Source of the DNA: Nocardia aurantia
Lineage (GTDB): Bacteria; Actinomycetota; Actinomycetes; Mycobacteriales; Mycobacteriaceae
Assembly (NCBI RefSeq): GCF_009604425.1
Contig: NZ_WEGI01000011.1
Span: 248,001 to 312,000, forward strand
Direction of reading: 5' to 3'
DNA: 64,000 nt
Both the position numbers and the translations under genes were made by a program. Under the pieces are notes generated by a model. The model did no database searches and had not been told where the DNA came from. It saw only the letters and a program-made list of their open reading frames with translations. Within the stretch, counting starts at the first letter, position 1. Each line of letters starts with the position of its first letter. Of this stretch, positions 54,346 to 62,777 are shown one piece after another.

Positions 54346-55059
54346 CTAGCTGCTGGTTACGGTTTGCGGATAGAGGACCGCCGGGTCGGCGGCGAGGCCG
54401 GCCTTGACCTGCCGTGTCAGGTCGTCGGCGAGGACTTCCAGCACATCGGCTTCGATACCGTCGAGCGCTTGCGCCGCGACGCTGTGCGGCGAGGTCTTGG
54501 GAACATCGAGTCCCGCGGTCAAGTCGGTGTCGACGTAGCCGACGTGCAGGCCGGTGACGCGTATTCCGCTCGGGCGCAAGGCGAGTCGCAGGGAGTTGGT
54601 CTGTGACCACAGCGCGGCCTTGGACGCGCCGTAGGCATCGCTGCCCGGGACGGCGAGCCACGAGAGCACGGAGTGAACGGTGAGGATGTGGCCGCCGCCG
54701 TTGCGTTCCAGGACCGGGGCGAACGCGCGGACGACGGACAGCGGTCCGAAGAAGTTGATGTCGAATTCGCGGCGGACCTCGGCGATCGGTGAGTCCAGGA
54801 ACGAGGAGCCCAGCGAGGTCCCGGCATTGTTGAACAGGATCGTCACGTCCGGCGCCTGATCTGCCAGCGCCGCCGCCGCGTCCGGATCCGTGAGTTCCAG
54901 CGCGAGGGGAATCACGTCCGGATGAGCGATGGTTCGCGGATCGCGTGCGGTGGCGTAGATCTTCGCGGCGCCACGCACCCGGAGTTCGTCCACGAGCGCG
55001 CTGCCGATGCCACGGCTGCCGCCGGTGACGAGTGCTACCGAATCTTTGATGCTGGTCAT
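54346..55059 (-). CDS. SDR family oxidoreductase
   Basis: A 237-residue SDR with VTGGSRGIGSALVDEL, the NAG motif NNAGTSLG, TVHSVLSW (Ser) and YGASKAALW (Tyr, Lys). This short wording is common in TetR-linked SDRs. ATG at 55059 with GAAGGGG upstream. It is first gene of a two-SDR operon and divergent from a TetR gene, with a perfect 16-bp inverted repeat between them. Confidence 0.9.
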   Translation of the reverse strand: MTSIKDSVALVTGGSRGIGSALVDELRVRGAAKIYATARDPRTIAHPDVIPLALELTDPDAAAALADQAPDVTILFNNAGTSLGSSFLDSPIAEVRREFDINFFGPLSVVRAFAPVLERNGGGHILTVHSVLSWLAVPGSDAYGASKAALWSQTNSLRLALRPSGIRVTGLHVGYVDTDLTAGLDVPKTSPHSVAAQALDGIEADVLEVLADDLTRQVKAGLAADPAVLYPQTVTSS

Positions 55060-55076
55060 ACGCACAACCCCTTCGA

Positions 55077-55118
55077 GGAAACCGATCTGTTTCCACAAGA
55101 GTAAACAGATCGGTTTCC
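55077..55118. promoter_or_regulatory. Perfect 16-bp inverted repeat with two nested TetR-type sites
   Basis: GGAAACCGATCTGTTT (55077-55092), a 10-nt spacer, and its exact complement (55103-55118). Each arm is itself a quasi-palindrome AAACNGATCNGTTT, a common TetR operator form, so two dimers could bind 26 bp apart. It lies between divergent SDR and tetR genes. Confidence 0.8.
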
Positions 55119-55149
55119 ATGGCGCAAGGGAATGGGTAGTGTCGGTTTC

Positions 55150-55764
55150 ATGACGTATCCGACACCGCCCGGGGCACCCGTTGACGCCGCGTCGCCGCGC
55201 GAGCGGTTGCTCGCCGCCGCCGCGCGGCTGTTCCACGAACAGGGCGTCCACATCGGGGTCGACACGTTGTGCAGAGCCGCCGGCGTCTCCAAGAGATCGA
55301 TGTACAAGCTGTTCAACAGCAAGGACGAACTCGTGGCCGCGAGCCTGGAAGGCGTCGCGCCGGATTATCGGGCCGCCCTGCTACCGCCCGACGACGACAA
55401 TCGGTCACCGCGCGAGCGGATACTGCACGTCTTCGAACAACTGGAGCACCTCGAGCCGATCCAGCAGTTTCGCGGCTGTCCGTATGTGGCGGCGGCGGTC
55501 CAGCTCAAATCGCCCGAACATCCGGCAAGCGTGGTCGCCCGCCGGCACAAGGACGGGCTCACCGCATTCTTCCGGTACGAGGCGGAGCGCGCCGGCGCGC
55601 ACGACCCCGACCTCCTCGCCCGCCGGCTGACCCTCGTCTTCGACGGGGCCAGCGCCAGGTCGGTTGTTCAAGCCCACCCTCTCGACGGTCTGTCCATCGA
55701 AACCGCCACCATTCTGCTCGACGCTGCCGGTGTCCGTGATCCACTGCCGCGGAACGGATGCTGA
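55150..55764 (+). CDS. TetR family regulator
   Basis: A 204-residue regulator: RERLLAAAARLFHEQGVHIG then VDTLCRAAGVSKRSMYKLFNSKDELV is the HTH, followed by a helical ligand domain with a conserved RGCPYVAAAVQL. It is divergent from the two-SDR operon and likely represses it by binding the nested operator at 55077-55118. The ATG at 55150 gives the usual arm before the HTH. Confidence 0.9.
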   Translation: MTYPTPPGAPVDAASPRERLLAAAARLFHEQGVHIGVDTLCRAAGVSKRSMYKLFNSKDELVAASLEGVAPDYRAALLPPDDDNRSPRERILHVFEQLEHLEPIQQFRGCPYVAAAVQLKSPEHPASVVARRHKDGLTAFFRYEAERAGAHDPDLLARRLTLVFDGASARSVVQAHPLDGLSIETATILLDAAGVRDPLPRNGC

Positions 55765-55772
55765 CAATATGG

Positions 55773-55797
55773 ACGGCGCGGAATCAGGCCGCGCCGT
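55773..55797. terminator. Hairpin between convergent tetR and DJ-1-like genes
   Basis: ACGGCGCGG and CCGCGCCGT pair across a 7-nt loop just after the tetR stop. Candidate bidirectional terminator. Confidence 0.45.
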
Positions 55798-55830
55798 GCC
55801 GGTGGGAGCGTCCGCCGATCGGTGCTCGAT

Positions 55831-56544
55831 CTATTTCGTCGAATTCGCGCCGACATCGGCGACCAGCCGCTCGGCCAATTTCTCCGAGGACTGCGGATTC
55901 TGCCCGGTGTACAGATTTCGATCGACAACGAGATGGGGCCGCAACGGAATTCGGGCCTTCGAATAGTCGACGCCCGCCTCTTTCAGCTTGTCTTCGAGGA
56001 GCCAGGGTGCCTTCCTGGCGAACCGGTTCAGCAGTTCCTCGCGATTGGACAGTCCGGTCATCCGGTAGCCGGCGAAGGGCGAGTTGCCGTCGGGTGTGGT
56101 CGCGGCCAGAATCGCGGCCGGTGCGTGGCAGAGCAGGGCGAGCGGCTTTCCGGAGGCCAATCGTTTCGTCAGCAGCGCGCCGGAGGTCGCGTCGTAGGCG
56201 AGATCCTCCATCGGGCCATGGCCGCCGGGATAGAACACCACGTCGAAGGAGTCCGGATCGACGGTGTCCAGCGCTACCGGGTGTGCGAGGACATCATGGA
56301 TACCGTCGAGATAATTCTTCACCGCCCGGAGTTTCCAAGGCATACCGGCGGTGAGGCCGAGGCTGCGCTGGTCGAGCGTCGGTGCCTTTCCCCCGGGCGT
56401 GGTCACCGTGATGTCCCAGCCGGCTTCAAAGAAGATCCGGTAGGGGACCGCGACCTCTTCTGCCCAGTATCCCGAGGGATGGATTGTGCCGTCGTTCAAG
56501 GTCCAGCGGTCCGCGGCCGAGACCACGAACAACACTCTGGTCAT
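55831..56544 (-). CDS. DJ-1/PfpI family protein 1 (Hsp31-like)
   Basis: A 237-residue protein. A conserved Glu is in WAEEVAVPY and the nucleophile Cys in ALLCHAPAA, with DVVFYPGGHGPMEDL and DRNLYTGQNPQSS typical of the Hsp31/type 1 glutamine amidotransferase-like branch. Such proteins act as glyoxalase III, deglycase or chaperone. ATG at 56544 with a perfect AGGAGGT. It is divergent from a shortened TetR gene. A paralogue lies 0.7 kb further on. Confidence 0.9.
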   Translation of the reverse strand: MTRVLFVVSAADRWTLNDGTIHPSGYWAEEVAVPYRIFFEAGWDITVTTPGGKAPTLDQRSLGLTAGMPWKLRAVKNYLDGIHDVLAHPVALDTVDPDSFDVVFYPGGHGPMEDLAYDATSGALLTKRLASGKPLALLCHAPAAILAATTPDGNSPFAGYRMTGLSNREELLNRFARKAPWLLEDKLKEAGVDYSKARIPLRPHLVVDRNLYTGQNPQSSEKLAERLVADVGANSTK

Positions 56545-56638
56545 ATTCTCGTACCTCCTGTAGTACCGGTGCGAAGACTTGCGTTTCGGTGGTCCGGCGA
56601 CCTCGTGGCGATTCAGTTCGATCTCGTCCCGAACGACC

Positions 56639-57166
56639 GTGGTGCGAAATTCTCCTCCCGAGGGCGGGGTCGCCGAACTGTCGTTGCGCGCGGCGGCGCG
56701 GCGGGCGGGGGTGTCCACCGCGGCGCCCTACCGCCATTTCGCCGACCGCGATGCGCTGCTGTCCGCGGTTGCGGCGGTGGGCTATCGGGAACTGGCCGAA
56801 CAGATGGCTGCGGCCCACCCCGCGCAGGCCACGCCCGAAGGCCTGGCTGCCGTGGCGAACGCGTACGTCCGGTCCGCTCTGACGCGTCCCGGGATGTTCC
56901 GGGTGATGTTCGCCGAACCCTGCGATCCGACCGATCCCGAGCGTGCCGCGGCTGCGGAGGCGATCAACGAGTATGTCGAATCGCTTGTGCGGCAAGTATT
57001 TCCGGATGTCGATCCGGAGCCGATGGCGATTGCGGTCTGGGCGCTGGTGCACGGGCTCGCCTTCTTGCACCTCGACGGCAAGTGGGATGCTTCGTCGCCG
57101 AAGGTCGTGACCGAACGGGTCGATTCGGCGGTGGCCGCAATACTCGAGGTAGCGGGTCGAGGGTAG
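56639..57166 (+). CDS. TetR-like regulator lacking a normal first helix
   Basis: A 175-residue protein with a good recognition part (SLRAAARRAGVSTAAPYRHFADRDALLSAVA) and ligand domain (VHGLAFLHLDGKW). The first HTH helix that should precede it is missing or scrambled: only VVRNSPPEGGVAEL comes before. I used a GTG at 56639, since the frame's earlier codons are only a TTG at 56579, and no ribosome-binding site is visible. Either the N-terminus was lost or a frameshift lies near 56640-56660. It sits between two DJ-1-like genes. Confidence 0.65.
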   Translation: MVRNSPPEGGVAELSLRAAARRAGVSTAAPYRHFADRDALLSAVAAVGYRELAEQMAAAHPAQATPEGLAAVANAYVRSALTRPGMFRVMFAEPCDPTDPERAAAAEAINEYVESLVRQVFPDVDPEPMAIAVWALVHGLAFLHLDGKWDASSPKVVTERVDSAVAAILEVAGRG

Positions 57167-57270
57167 TAGGGCGGCCTGGCGACCGGCAATGTGTACGTTG
57201 CTTACATTACCCGTGGTGGGCACCGTGCCGACCGGCGAGATTTCCGGACGGGCCGCCCCGGGCACAGGGT

Positions 57271-57966
57271 TCACTGGAGCGCGCTGACGACCTCATTCGC
57301 CAAGGGGCCCGACGAGGCCGGGTTCTGACCGGTGTAGAGATTGCGATCCTGCTCCAGGTGGGGTTCCCACGGCGCGCCCTCCCGGAAATTGGTGCCCAGG
57401 GCGACCAAACGGTCTTGGAGCAGCCATTTGGCCTTGTCGGCGAACCCCACCTGGGCCTCTTCGGCGTTGGTGAACCCGGTCAGCCGGTATCCGGCGAACG
57501 GCGAAACGCCGTCGGCGTCGGCGGTGGCGAGTAGTGCGGCCGGGGCGTGGCAGACGATGGCGAGTGGTTTGCCGGAGTTCAGCGTGTCGGTCAGCAGCCG
57601 CGCCGAATCGGCATTCACCGCGAGGTCTTCCATCGGGCCGTGGCCGCCGGGGTAGAACACCGCGGCATAGTCGGCGAGCCGGACGTCCTCGAGCCGGATG
57701 GGGTGCTGCAACTCGCCGATTGTCTGCACCGCCGCGGTGATCCGCGCTGCTCCGTCGGGTCCGCCGTTCACCTGTGGTGCAAGGCTGTTCTTGTCGACCG
57801 TCGGCACGACACCGCCGGGCGTCGCGACCACGACCTGGTGGCCGGCCCCGGTGAAGGCCTCGTACGGAGCGACGAATTCCTCACCCCAGTAGCCGGTCGG
57901 ATGCTGGGAACCATCGGCGAGCGTCCAGTGGTCGGCGCCGGTCATGACGAACAGAATCTTCGGCAT
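57271..57966 (-). CDS. DJ-1/PfpI family protein 2 (Hsp31-like)
   Basis: A 231-residue paralogue of the protein encoded at 55.8 kb: GEEFVAPYEAF carries the Glu, AIVCHAPAALL the nucleophilic Cys, and AAVFYPGGHGPMEDL and DRNLYTGQNPASS are shared almost word for word. It probably detoxifies reactive aldehydes or protects proteins. ATG at 57966 with GAGGAG upstream. The two copies flank the short TetR gene, in the same leftward direction. Confidence 0.9.
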   Translation of the reverse strand: MPKILFVMTGADHWTLADGSQHPTGYWGEEFVAPYEAFTGAGHQVVVATPGGVVPTVDKNSLAPQVNGGPDGAARITAAVQTIGELQHPIRLEDVRLADYAAVFYPGGHGPMEDLAVNADSARLLTDTLNSGKPLAIVCHAPAALLATADADGVSPFAGYRLTGFTNAEEAQVGFADKAKWLLQDRLVALGTNFREGAPWEPHLEQDRNLYTGQNPASSGPLANEVVSALQ

Positions 57967-58157
57967 CGGATCTCCTCGGGGCGGTAGGTGATGGTCGGTG
58001 GGTCGGTCCGAACATATACGCGCCGGCGACCTCGATGAGGGGCGCACCGTCGTGGTGCGGTGAGTTCGTCCCGGGCACTGGGCGTGCCGGTGCTCCGTGG
58101 CGAAGCCCTTGTCCCACACCCCGGGCGGGTGTTGTACACGACGTCCGCGAAGACAGG

Positions 58158-58316
58158 ATGGCCTACGTGCTCGTAGACGCCCAGCAATTGGGCCTGCGGC
58201 TCACCCCCGTCGAGACCCGTGATCTCTGCGATCTCGGGCGAGTGCTGAAAACGTCAGCAGCCCAGCAGATTCCGGTCGTACACCCGGAGAACCCGGAATT
58301 CGCCGGAATCACCTAG
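58158..58316 (+). pseudogene. Short unassigned frame, possible gene fragment
   Basis: A 52-residue frame starting MAYVLVDAQQLGLRL and ending NPEFAGIT. It reads like part of a folded protein, and a second frame after the stop, ending GYTLSDTWPT at about 58441, looks similar in composition. Together they may be a broken gene. No family recognised. The ATG follows a weak ACAGG. Confidence 0.3.
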
Positions 58317-58481
58317 ACCGAGTTTGTCCCGGATCGAGGGAGTGCTGACCGCGCGTAACGCGGTGGTCGTGACGCCTGGACCGCTCGCCGTGGATCCCGC
58401 CGACCCGTTCCCGACCGGATACACCCTGTCCGATACCTGGCCGACATGATCACCGGCCACGCGCACGAGCCACCGAACCTG

Positions 58482-59012
58482 TCAGTGGTGCGGCAGCACT
58501 CGATAGACGATCTCCACCGCACCGCCGTCCAACGGCCGCGAACTCTCGAATTCCAGACCGGTCTGTGAACTCAGCGAATCGGTCAGGCGCATGCCGCTGC
58601 CGACGAGGAACGGCAGGACCACGAGTTCGAGTTTGTCGAGAACACCGAGGGCGCGGTAGGTCTCGATCGTGCCGGGACCGCCGATGAGATGGACATCGCC
58701 CCCGCGATTGGCCGCGCGGATCTTCGCCAGCAGCCGCTCCGGATCGTCGTCGACGGTCACATCGTCGGGAGTGCCCTCGGGCCGGTGCGAGCCGAGCACG
58801 AAGACCTCCAGGTCCGGCCACGGCCAGCGATCGGCGGTCAGCGCGGGCTCGAAGGTGGTGCGACCCATCAGGGCGGCCTCGCAGGTCTTCAGGAAGTCGG
58901 CGATGCCGTGACTGCCCGGACCGTGCACCGGATCGATGACCTGGGGCGGCCAGCCGTCCGGCGTCGTCACATAGCCGTCAGCGGTCATGCACAGGCGCGC
59001 CAGGATTTGCAC
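58482..59012 (-). CDS. Dihydrofolate reductase-family protein (RibD C-terminal type)
   Basis: A 176-residue protein with a DHFR-like fold: an opening MTADGYVTTPDGWP, the AALMGRTTFEP box, VHLIGGPGTIETYRALGVLDKLEL and LPFLVGSGMRL. It is the RibD-C/YyaP branch of actinobacterial reductases of mostly unknown substrate. The GTG at 59012 follows AAAGGAC. Confidence 0.88.
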   Translation of the reverse strand: MQILARLCMTADGYVTTPDGWPPQVIDPVHGPGSHGIADFLKTCEAALMGRTTFEPALTADRWPWPDLEVFVLGSHRPEGTPDDVTVDDDPERLLAKIRAANRGGDVHLIGGPGTIETYRALGVLDKLELVVLPFLVGSGMRLTDSLSSQTGLEFESSRPLDGGAVEIVYRVLPHH

Positions 59013-59254
59013 GAATTCGTCCTTTCGTCGAGTCACCGATGAGACGGCGCCGGCCGCCCGAATTCATCGGCGGACGCAGTAGCGCCTGACCGGAATCGTT
59101 CCCCGGTATTCCAGGCCGACCGATAGGCGACCACGCTGCCGAGCAGGTCGTCAGCGCAATCGGCTGCGTCGAATCCGGTTGTGCTGCATGATGTTCGGTT
59201 TGTGCCGAACGCCGTGTAGCTCGTCCGTACCGTCGTGGAGGTGCCCGTCGGTGT

Positions 59255-60076
59255 CTAACCGGAATCAGCGGAACGGATGTCGGTGTCGGACAGGAAGGTG
59301 ACGATGGCGTGGATCGTGTCGGCGGGCCGTTCCCAGTGTGTGAGATGACCGGTGTCGGTCAGATCGACGCGCCGCAGATCTGCGACCATCGCGGTGAGGA
59401 TTTCGGCGATGACCCGCAGGTCGTTCAGATCGTCGCTGCCGGTGATCAGCAGCACCGGCACGGTCAGTTCGGCCAGGCGCTCGACGTGCGGTTGCTGTGG
59501 TGGTGTCTCGCGGTCCGCGTCGAGCCAGGCACGGCAGTTGTCCGCGGCGATGTCGGCCCGCAGACGTGCCGCCAGTGTGGGGTCGCGGCGGGCCGTCGCG
59601 AACAGCGGATGGCGCCACCACAGGTCGCGAGCCCGGTCGAGCATTCCCTCGTGCGCCGCGGTGGTGAGTTGCCGCCAGTGGTGCTCCCACTCCGGTGACC
59701 AGTCCCAGCCGGCCACATTCGGGCTGATCAATACCAGCCGGTCGATTCGGCCGGGGTGATCGAGCGCGAAATCGAGCGCGATCCGTCCACCCATCGAAAC
59801 TCCCGCGACGGTGGCGCGCTCGATACCGAGGTGATCGAGCAGCGCGGCCAGATCGTCGGCGTGACGGAATGCGCCGGTGGTGCGGTCGGTCGAAGCGCCG
59901 CAACCACGCAAGTCGTACCGGACCGATCGGCGGATCGAACTCAGCTGCGGCCACACCGGATCCCACGTCGACCGGTTCCCTCCTGCCCCGGCGACGAGTA
60001 CCAACGGCGCCCCGACGCCTTCAACCTCGACCGAGAAATCGACACCCGCCGCCGTCGTGATCCGTCTCGCCACCAT
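59255..60076 (-). CDS. Alpha/beta hydrolase
   Basis: A 273-residue alpha/beta hydrolase. Oxyanion-side GAGGNRSTW, nucleophile elbow VAGVSMGGRIALDFAL (Ser), acid in LITGSDDLNDLR and His in DTGHLTHWERP complete the triad. The YDLRGCGASTD stretch is that of carboxylesterases and epoxide/enol-lactone hydrolases. ATG at 60076 with GCGGGAC upstream. It is behind a leftward TetR gene with 106 nt between. The 242-bp gap beyond its 3' end has only a short GTTCGG/CCGAAC hairpin (59193-59210). Confidence 0.88.
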   Translation of the reverse strand: MVARRITTAAGVDFSVEVEGVGAPLVLVAGAGGNRSTWDPVWPQLSSIRRSVRYDLRGCGASTDRTTGAFRHADDLAALLDHLGIERATVAGVSMGGRIALDFALDHPGRIDRLVLISPNVAGWDWSPEWEHHWRQLTTAAHEGMLDRARDLWWRHPLFATARRDPTLAARLRADIAADNCRAWLDADRETPPQQPHVERLAELTVPVLLITGSDDLNDLRVIAEILTAMVADLRRVDLTDTGHLTHWERPADTIHAIVTFLSDTDIRSADSG

Positions 60077-60182
60077 CGTGTCCCGCTTCTGCCGACCACC
60101 GGATCCGGGCGATGCCCCCACAACCCCACCAGGATGTCACAGCGCGCAGGCCGGAAACACCCTCTGAGTGCTGTCCGGCGGA

Positions 60183-60848
60183 TCATCTGGCCGTGATGGC
60201 ACCGAGTTGGTTCTCGCGGCCCGGACTGTGCCCGGTTGCGAGGCGTTTCTGCCCCTCGGGCATGGGCAGGACCGCCAGTGCGGTGTCTGCGATGTTCCGC
60301 AGCGTCTCCGGGGCCAGGCCGGCCTTGCCTACCGCCTCGATACCGCGGACCACCGTCAGCAGCAGTGCCGCCAGCCGCTCCGGATCCGCAGCGCTATCGA
60401 TGTCGCCGTGGCGCTGGGCGGCGCTGATCTCCTTCCGCAGCAGCGTCAGCAGTGCCGTCATGGTCTCGGCCGACCGTCCGGCAACCGTCGGATCGCGCTG
60501 GGCCAGTTCCGCCGCGCCCTTGGCCAACAGGCACCCGCGGCGCTCGGTGTCGGAGGCGGTGTTCTCCGCCATGAGGTGCACGTATCCCGACAGCCGGGCC
60601 AAGGCCTCTGCGTCCGGGCCACCTGCCAGCCGCCCTTCGGCCACCTCGACGACTGCGGTGCACCAGTCGCCGAACACGCGATGGAACAGCTTGCCCTTGT
60701 CGCCGAATGCGCCGTACAGGCTGCCCTTACCCAGGCCGGTCGCCTGGGCGATGTCGTCCATCCGGGTTCCTGCATAGCCGGTAGCCCAGAACTGTTCCCG
60801 GGCCCGATTCAGGACTTGGCGTTCGTCGAATGCGCGTGGCCTGGCCAT
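60183..60848 (-). CDS. TetR family regulator
   Basis: A 221-residue regulator of the AcrR type: start MARPRAFDERQVLNRAREQFW, HTH MDDIAQATGLGKGSLYGAFGDKGKLF, and a ligand domain with ERRGCLLAKGAAELA, which is shared by TetR repressors of reductases. It is divergent from an SDR gene, and a 9-bp inverted repeat ATCGTCCAT/ATGGACGAT lies between. It probably represses that SDR. Confidence 0.92.
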   Translation of the reverse strand: MARPRAFDERQVLNRAREQFWATGYAGTRMDDIAQATGLGKGSLYGAFGDKGKLFHRVFGDWCTAVVEVAEGRLAGGPDAEALARLSGYVHLMAENTASDTERRGCLLAKGAAELAQRDPTVAGRSAETMTALLTLLRKEISAAQRHGDIDSAADPERLAALLLTVVRGIEAVGKAGLAPETLRNIADTALAVLPMPEGQKRLATGHSPGRENQLGAITAR

Positions 60849-60875
60849 GATCTCAGACTATCCATTCTTGACTCA

Positions 60876-60906
60876 ATCGTCCATTACTGCCTATGTTATG
60901 GACGAT
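60876..60906. promoter_or_regulatory. Inverted repeat operator between tetR and SDR genes
   Basis: ATCGTCCAT (60876-60884) and ATGGACGAT (60898-60906) with a 13-nt spacer; a further TCCATTCCAT follows, and TTATGGA/TCCATAA overlaps the right part. Several copies of the TCCAT half-site suggest a TetR binding region. Confidence 0.6.
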
Positions 60907-60931
60907 CCATTCCATAACTGAAGGGTTCGAC

Positions 60932-61669
60932 ATGCAAGGCGTGCTACAGGAGAAGGTGGCCGTGATCACCGGAGGGACCAGCGGGATCGGGCTGGCCATC
61001 GCCCACCGCTTCGTCCGGGAGGGCGCACGGGTCTTCGTGACCGGCCGGGACATCGGCCGCCTCGAAGCGGCAGTCAAGGAGATGGGCCCTGCGGCCACCG
61101 GCGTACGATCCGACGTCTCGGTCCTGGCCGACCTGGACACGCTCTACGCGCGAGTTCGCGAGGAGGCCGGACGCATCGACGTGCTGGTTGCCAACGCGGG
61201 AATCGTCGCGGACGCCGCGCTCGGCGCCCACACCGAGGCGAACGTCGACCTGACGCTCGCCGTCAACGTCAAGGGCCCACTGTTCACTGTTCAGAAGGCG
61301 CTTCCGCTGCTGGCGGAGAACGCCTCCATCCTGGTCGTCGGCTCGAGCAACAGCGTGCGGCCCAATGAGCAACTCGAGGTCTACAGCGCTTCGAAGGCGG
61401 CGGTGAGCAACCTCGTGCACAACTGGGCCCGGCAGTCGCGGGAGCGCCGATTCCGGGTCAACGTGCTCAGCCCGGGACCCACGCGGACCCCTGGCCTGCT
61501 GGCCGCCGCGGGGCCGGGCGTCGACCAGTTCGCCGAAGCCGTCGTGCCGTTGGGGCGGCTGGCCGACGCCGAGGAAATCGCCGAGGCCGCCCTCTTCCTG
61601 GCTTCGGACGCCTCGTCGTTCGTCACCGGCGCCGAACTCTTCGCCGATGGCGGCTACACCCGGGCCTGA
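60932..61669 (+). CDS. SDR family oxidoreductase
   Basis: A 245-residue SDR: ITGGTSGIGLAIAHRF, VLVANAGIV, VVGSSNSVRP (Ser) and YSASKAAVSNL (Tyr, Lys), closing SFVTGAELFADGGYTRA. This is the pattern of 3-oxoacyl-reductase-like SDRs often induced with TetR control. ATG at 60932 with GAAGGG upstream. Divergent from tetR. Confidence 0.92.
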   Translation: MQGVLQEKVAVITGGTSGIGLAIAHRFVREGARVFVTGRDIGRLEAAVKEMGPAATGVRSDVSVLADLDTLYARVREEAGRIDVLVANAGIVADAALGAHTEANVDLTLAVNVKGPLFTVQKALPLLAENASILVVGSSNSVRPNEQLEVYSASKAAVSNLVHNWARQSRERRFRVNVLSPGPTRTPGLLAAAGPGVDQFAEAVVPLGRLADAEEIAEAALFLASDASSFVTGAELFADGGYTRA

Positions 61670-61766
61670 ACGACGGCCGGTGGTGCGCATCCGGTTCCCA
61701 CGAAGCGATGGGGCGCACTCCCGGCCGCGCGTCTGCGTCGTACGCGGCCCAGTGCGCCCGAAGCAA

Positions 61767-61984
61767 CGAGCGATGCGCTGATTCGTCGGCAGTCTCATGA
61801 TCTCGTCGACGGTGAACCGGGCCACCGCGTGGGTGTGGACCGGATCGGAGTCGCGGGCCGTCCGATCCGTGTCCGTCTGCCACTGTCCTGCCTCTCGCGA
61901 GAGTCTTGCTTCCCGGCGGGCCTGCTCGCTGAGCTTGCGGGTCGCGACGGTGAAGACCCATCGCTGCAGTTGCTCGATCTCCGG
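61767..61984 (-). pseudogene. Remnant of an ECF sigma factor gene
   Basis: On the minus strand a frame reads PEIEQLQRWVFTVATRKLSEQ, then ARREARLSREAGQW and FTVDEIMRLPTNQRIA, which resembles the end of sigma region 2 and the entry of region 4 of SigJ-like ECF factors. The frame is closed upstream by a TAG directly before PEIEQ and runs into unrelated sequence after about 61767. A related frame may continue beyond a shift. No start or complete HTH remains. Confidence 0.4.
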
Positions 61985-62372
61985 CTACCGAGACCGATTC
62001 CTTGACAACAGATTTCAAGATCTTCCACACAAGCCTGAGCCGCTGCTTCGATGTGGCCCGCCTGTCGCCGTTCACGCGCGCCCATATCCACCGACGACGA
62101 GTGAATTGCGACGTGTACGCCGGATGAGTTGCAGGACAGCCCAACTCGCCGCAGCGCTTCCGCAGTCTCGGCTTCGCGCCCACCACGCGCGTCCCGCTGG
62201 CCGTCGCCCGGGTCCTCCCAGCGGATGGTGGTGCAACGGCGCACACGACCCAGCCCGAGACGAGCGCTGTCCGCCGCCCGAAAAGGAGTGGAGCCGGGCC
62301 ACCGCAGTGCGGTTGGATGACTACCTGCGGCCGCCGCGCGGCCCGCGAACGTGGATGACCAAGGAGTGGACG
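61985..62372. other. Gene-poor stretch beside sigma-factor remnant
   Basis: Frames on both strands here are arginine- and serine-rich and without family features. It may hold the shifted 5' part of the ECF remnant. The only clear signal is the AAGGAG ribosome-binding site of the VOC gene at its right end. Confidence 0.3.
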
Positions 62373-62735
62373 ATGCCGATCGCCACGCTGCGAGGCGTGA
62401 CTCTGGACTGCGCCGATCCTCGGGCTCTGGCCCGGTTCTACCAAGAGCTGACAGGCATGCAACTCGGCTATGCCGCTGACGAGTTCGTCGCCCTGACCGA
62501 TGGTTCGGGTTGCGACCTGGGCTTCCAACGGGTCGACGGATACCGGGCCCCGCGGTGGCCCGGTCAGGACGTGCCGCAGCAGTTACACCTGGACCTTCGC
62601 GTCGAGGACCTCGACGCTGCGGAGAAGTCGGCGTTGGGACTCGGCGCGGTCAGGCCGGACCAGCAGCCGGGCGGCGACCGGTGGCGGGTGCTGCTGGATC
62701 CGGCCGGTCACCCGTTCTGTCTGGTCGCCGGCTGA
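62373..62735 (+). CDS. VOC/glyoxalase-family protein
   Basis: A 120-residue single-polypeptide VOC protein with two beta-alpha-beta-beta-beta modules: LRGVTLDCADPRALARFYQEL opens the first, HLDLRVEDLDAAEKSALGLGA the second, and VLLDPAGHPFCLV closes it. This type is common in actinobacteria as a putative glyoxalase-like dioxygenase or resistance protein. AAGGAG precedes the ATG. A strong palindrome follows its stop. Confidence 0.88.
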   Translation: MPIATLRGVTLDCADPRALARFYQELTGMQLGYAADEFVALTDGSGCDLGFQRVDGYRAPRWPGQDVPQQLHLDLRVEDLDAAEKSALGLGAVRPDQQPGGDRWRVLLDPAGHPFCLVAG

Positions 62736-62738
62736 CCT

Positions 62739-62777
62739 TTGGAGTCCGTCGCGGACCCGGTCCGCGACGGACTCCAA
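62739..62777. terminator. 39-bp perfect palindrome after VOC gene
   Basis: TTGGAGTCCGTCGCGGACC (62739-62757), a central C, and its exact complement (62759-62777), 3 nt after the VOC stop. Likely a very stable terminator, although the loop would have to open from the stem. Confidence 0.65.

Noticed and set aside
57188..57208. AATGT...ACATT quasi-palindrome as a regulatory site
   Set aside because: It lies between convergent gene ends with no promoter nearby, and the inner bases do not pair.
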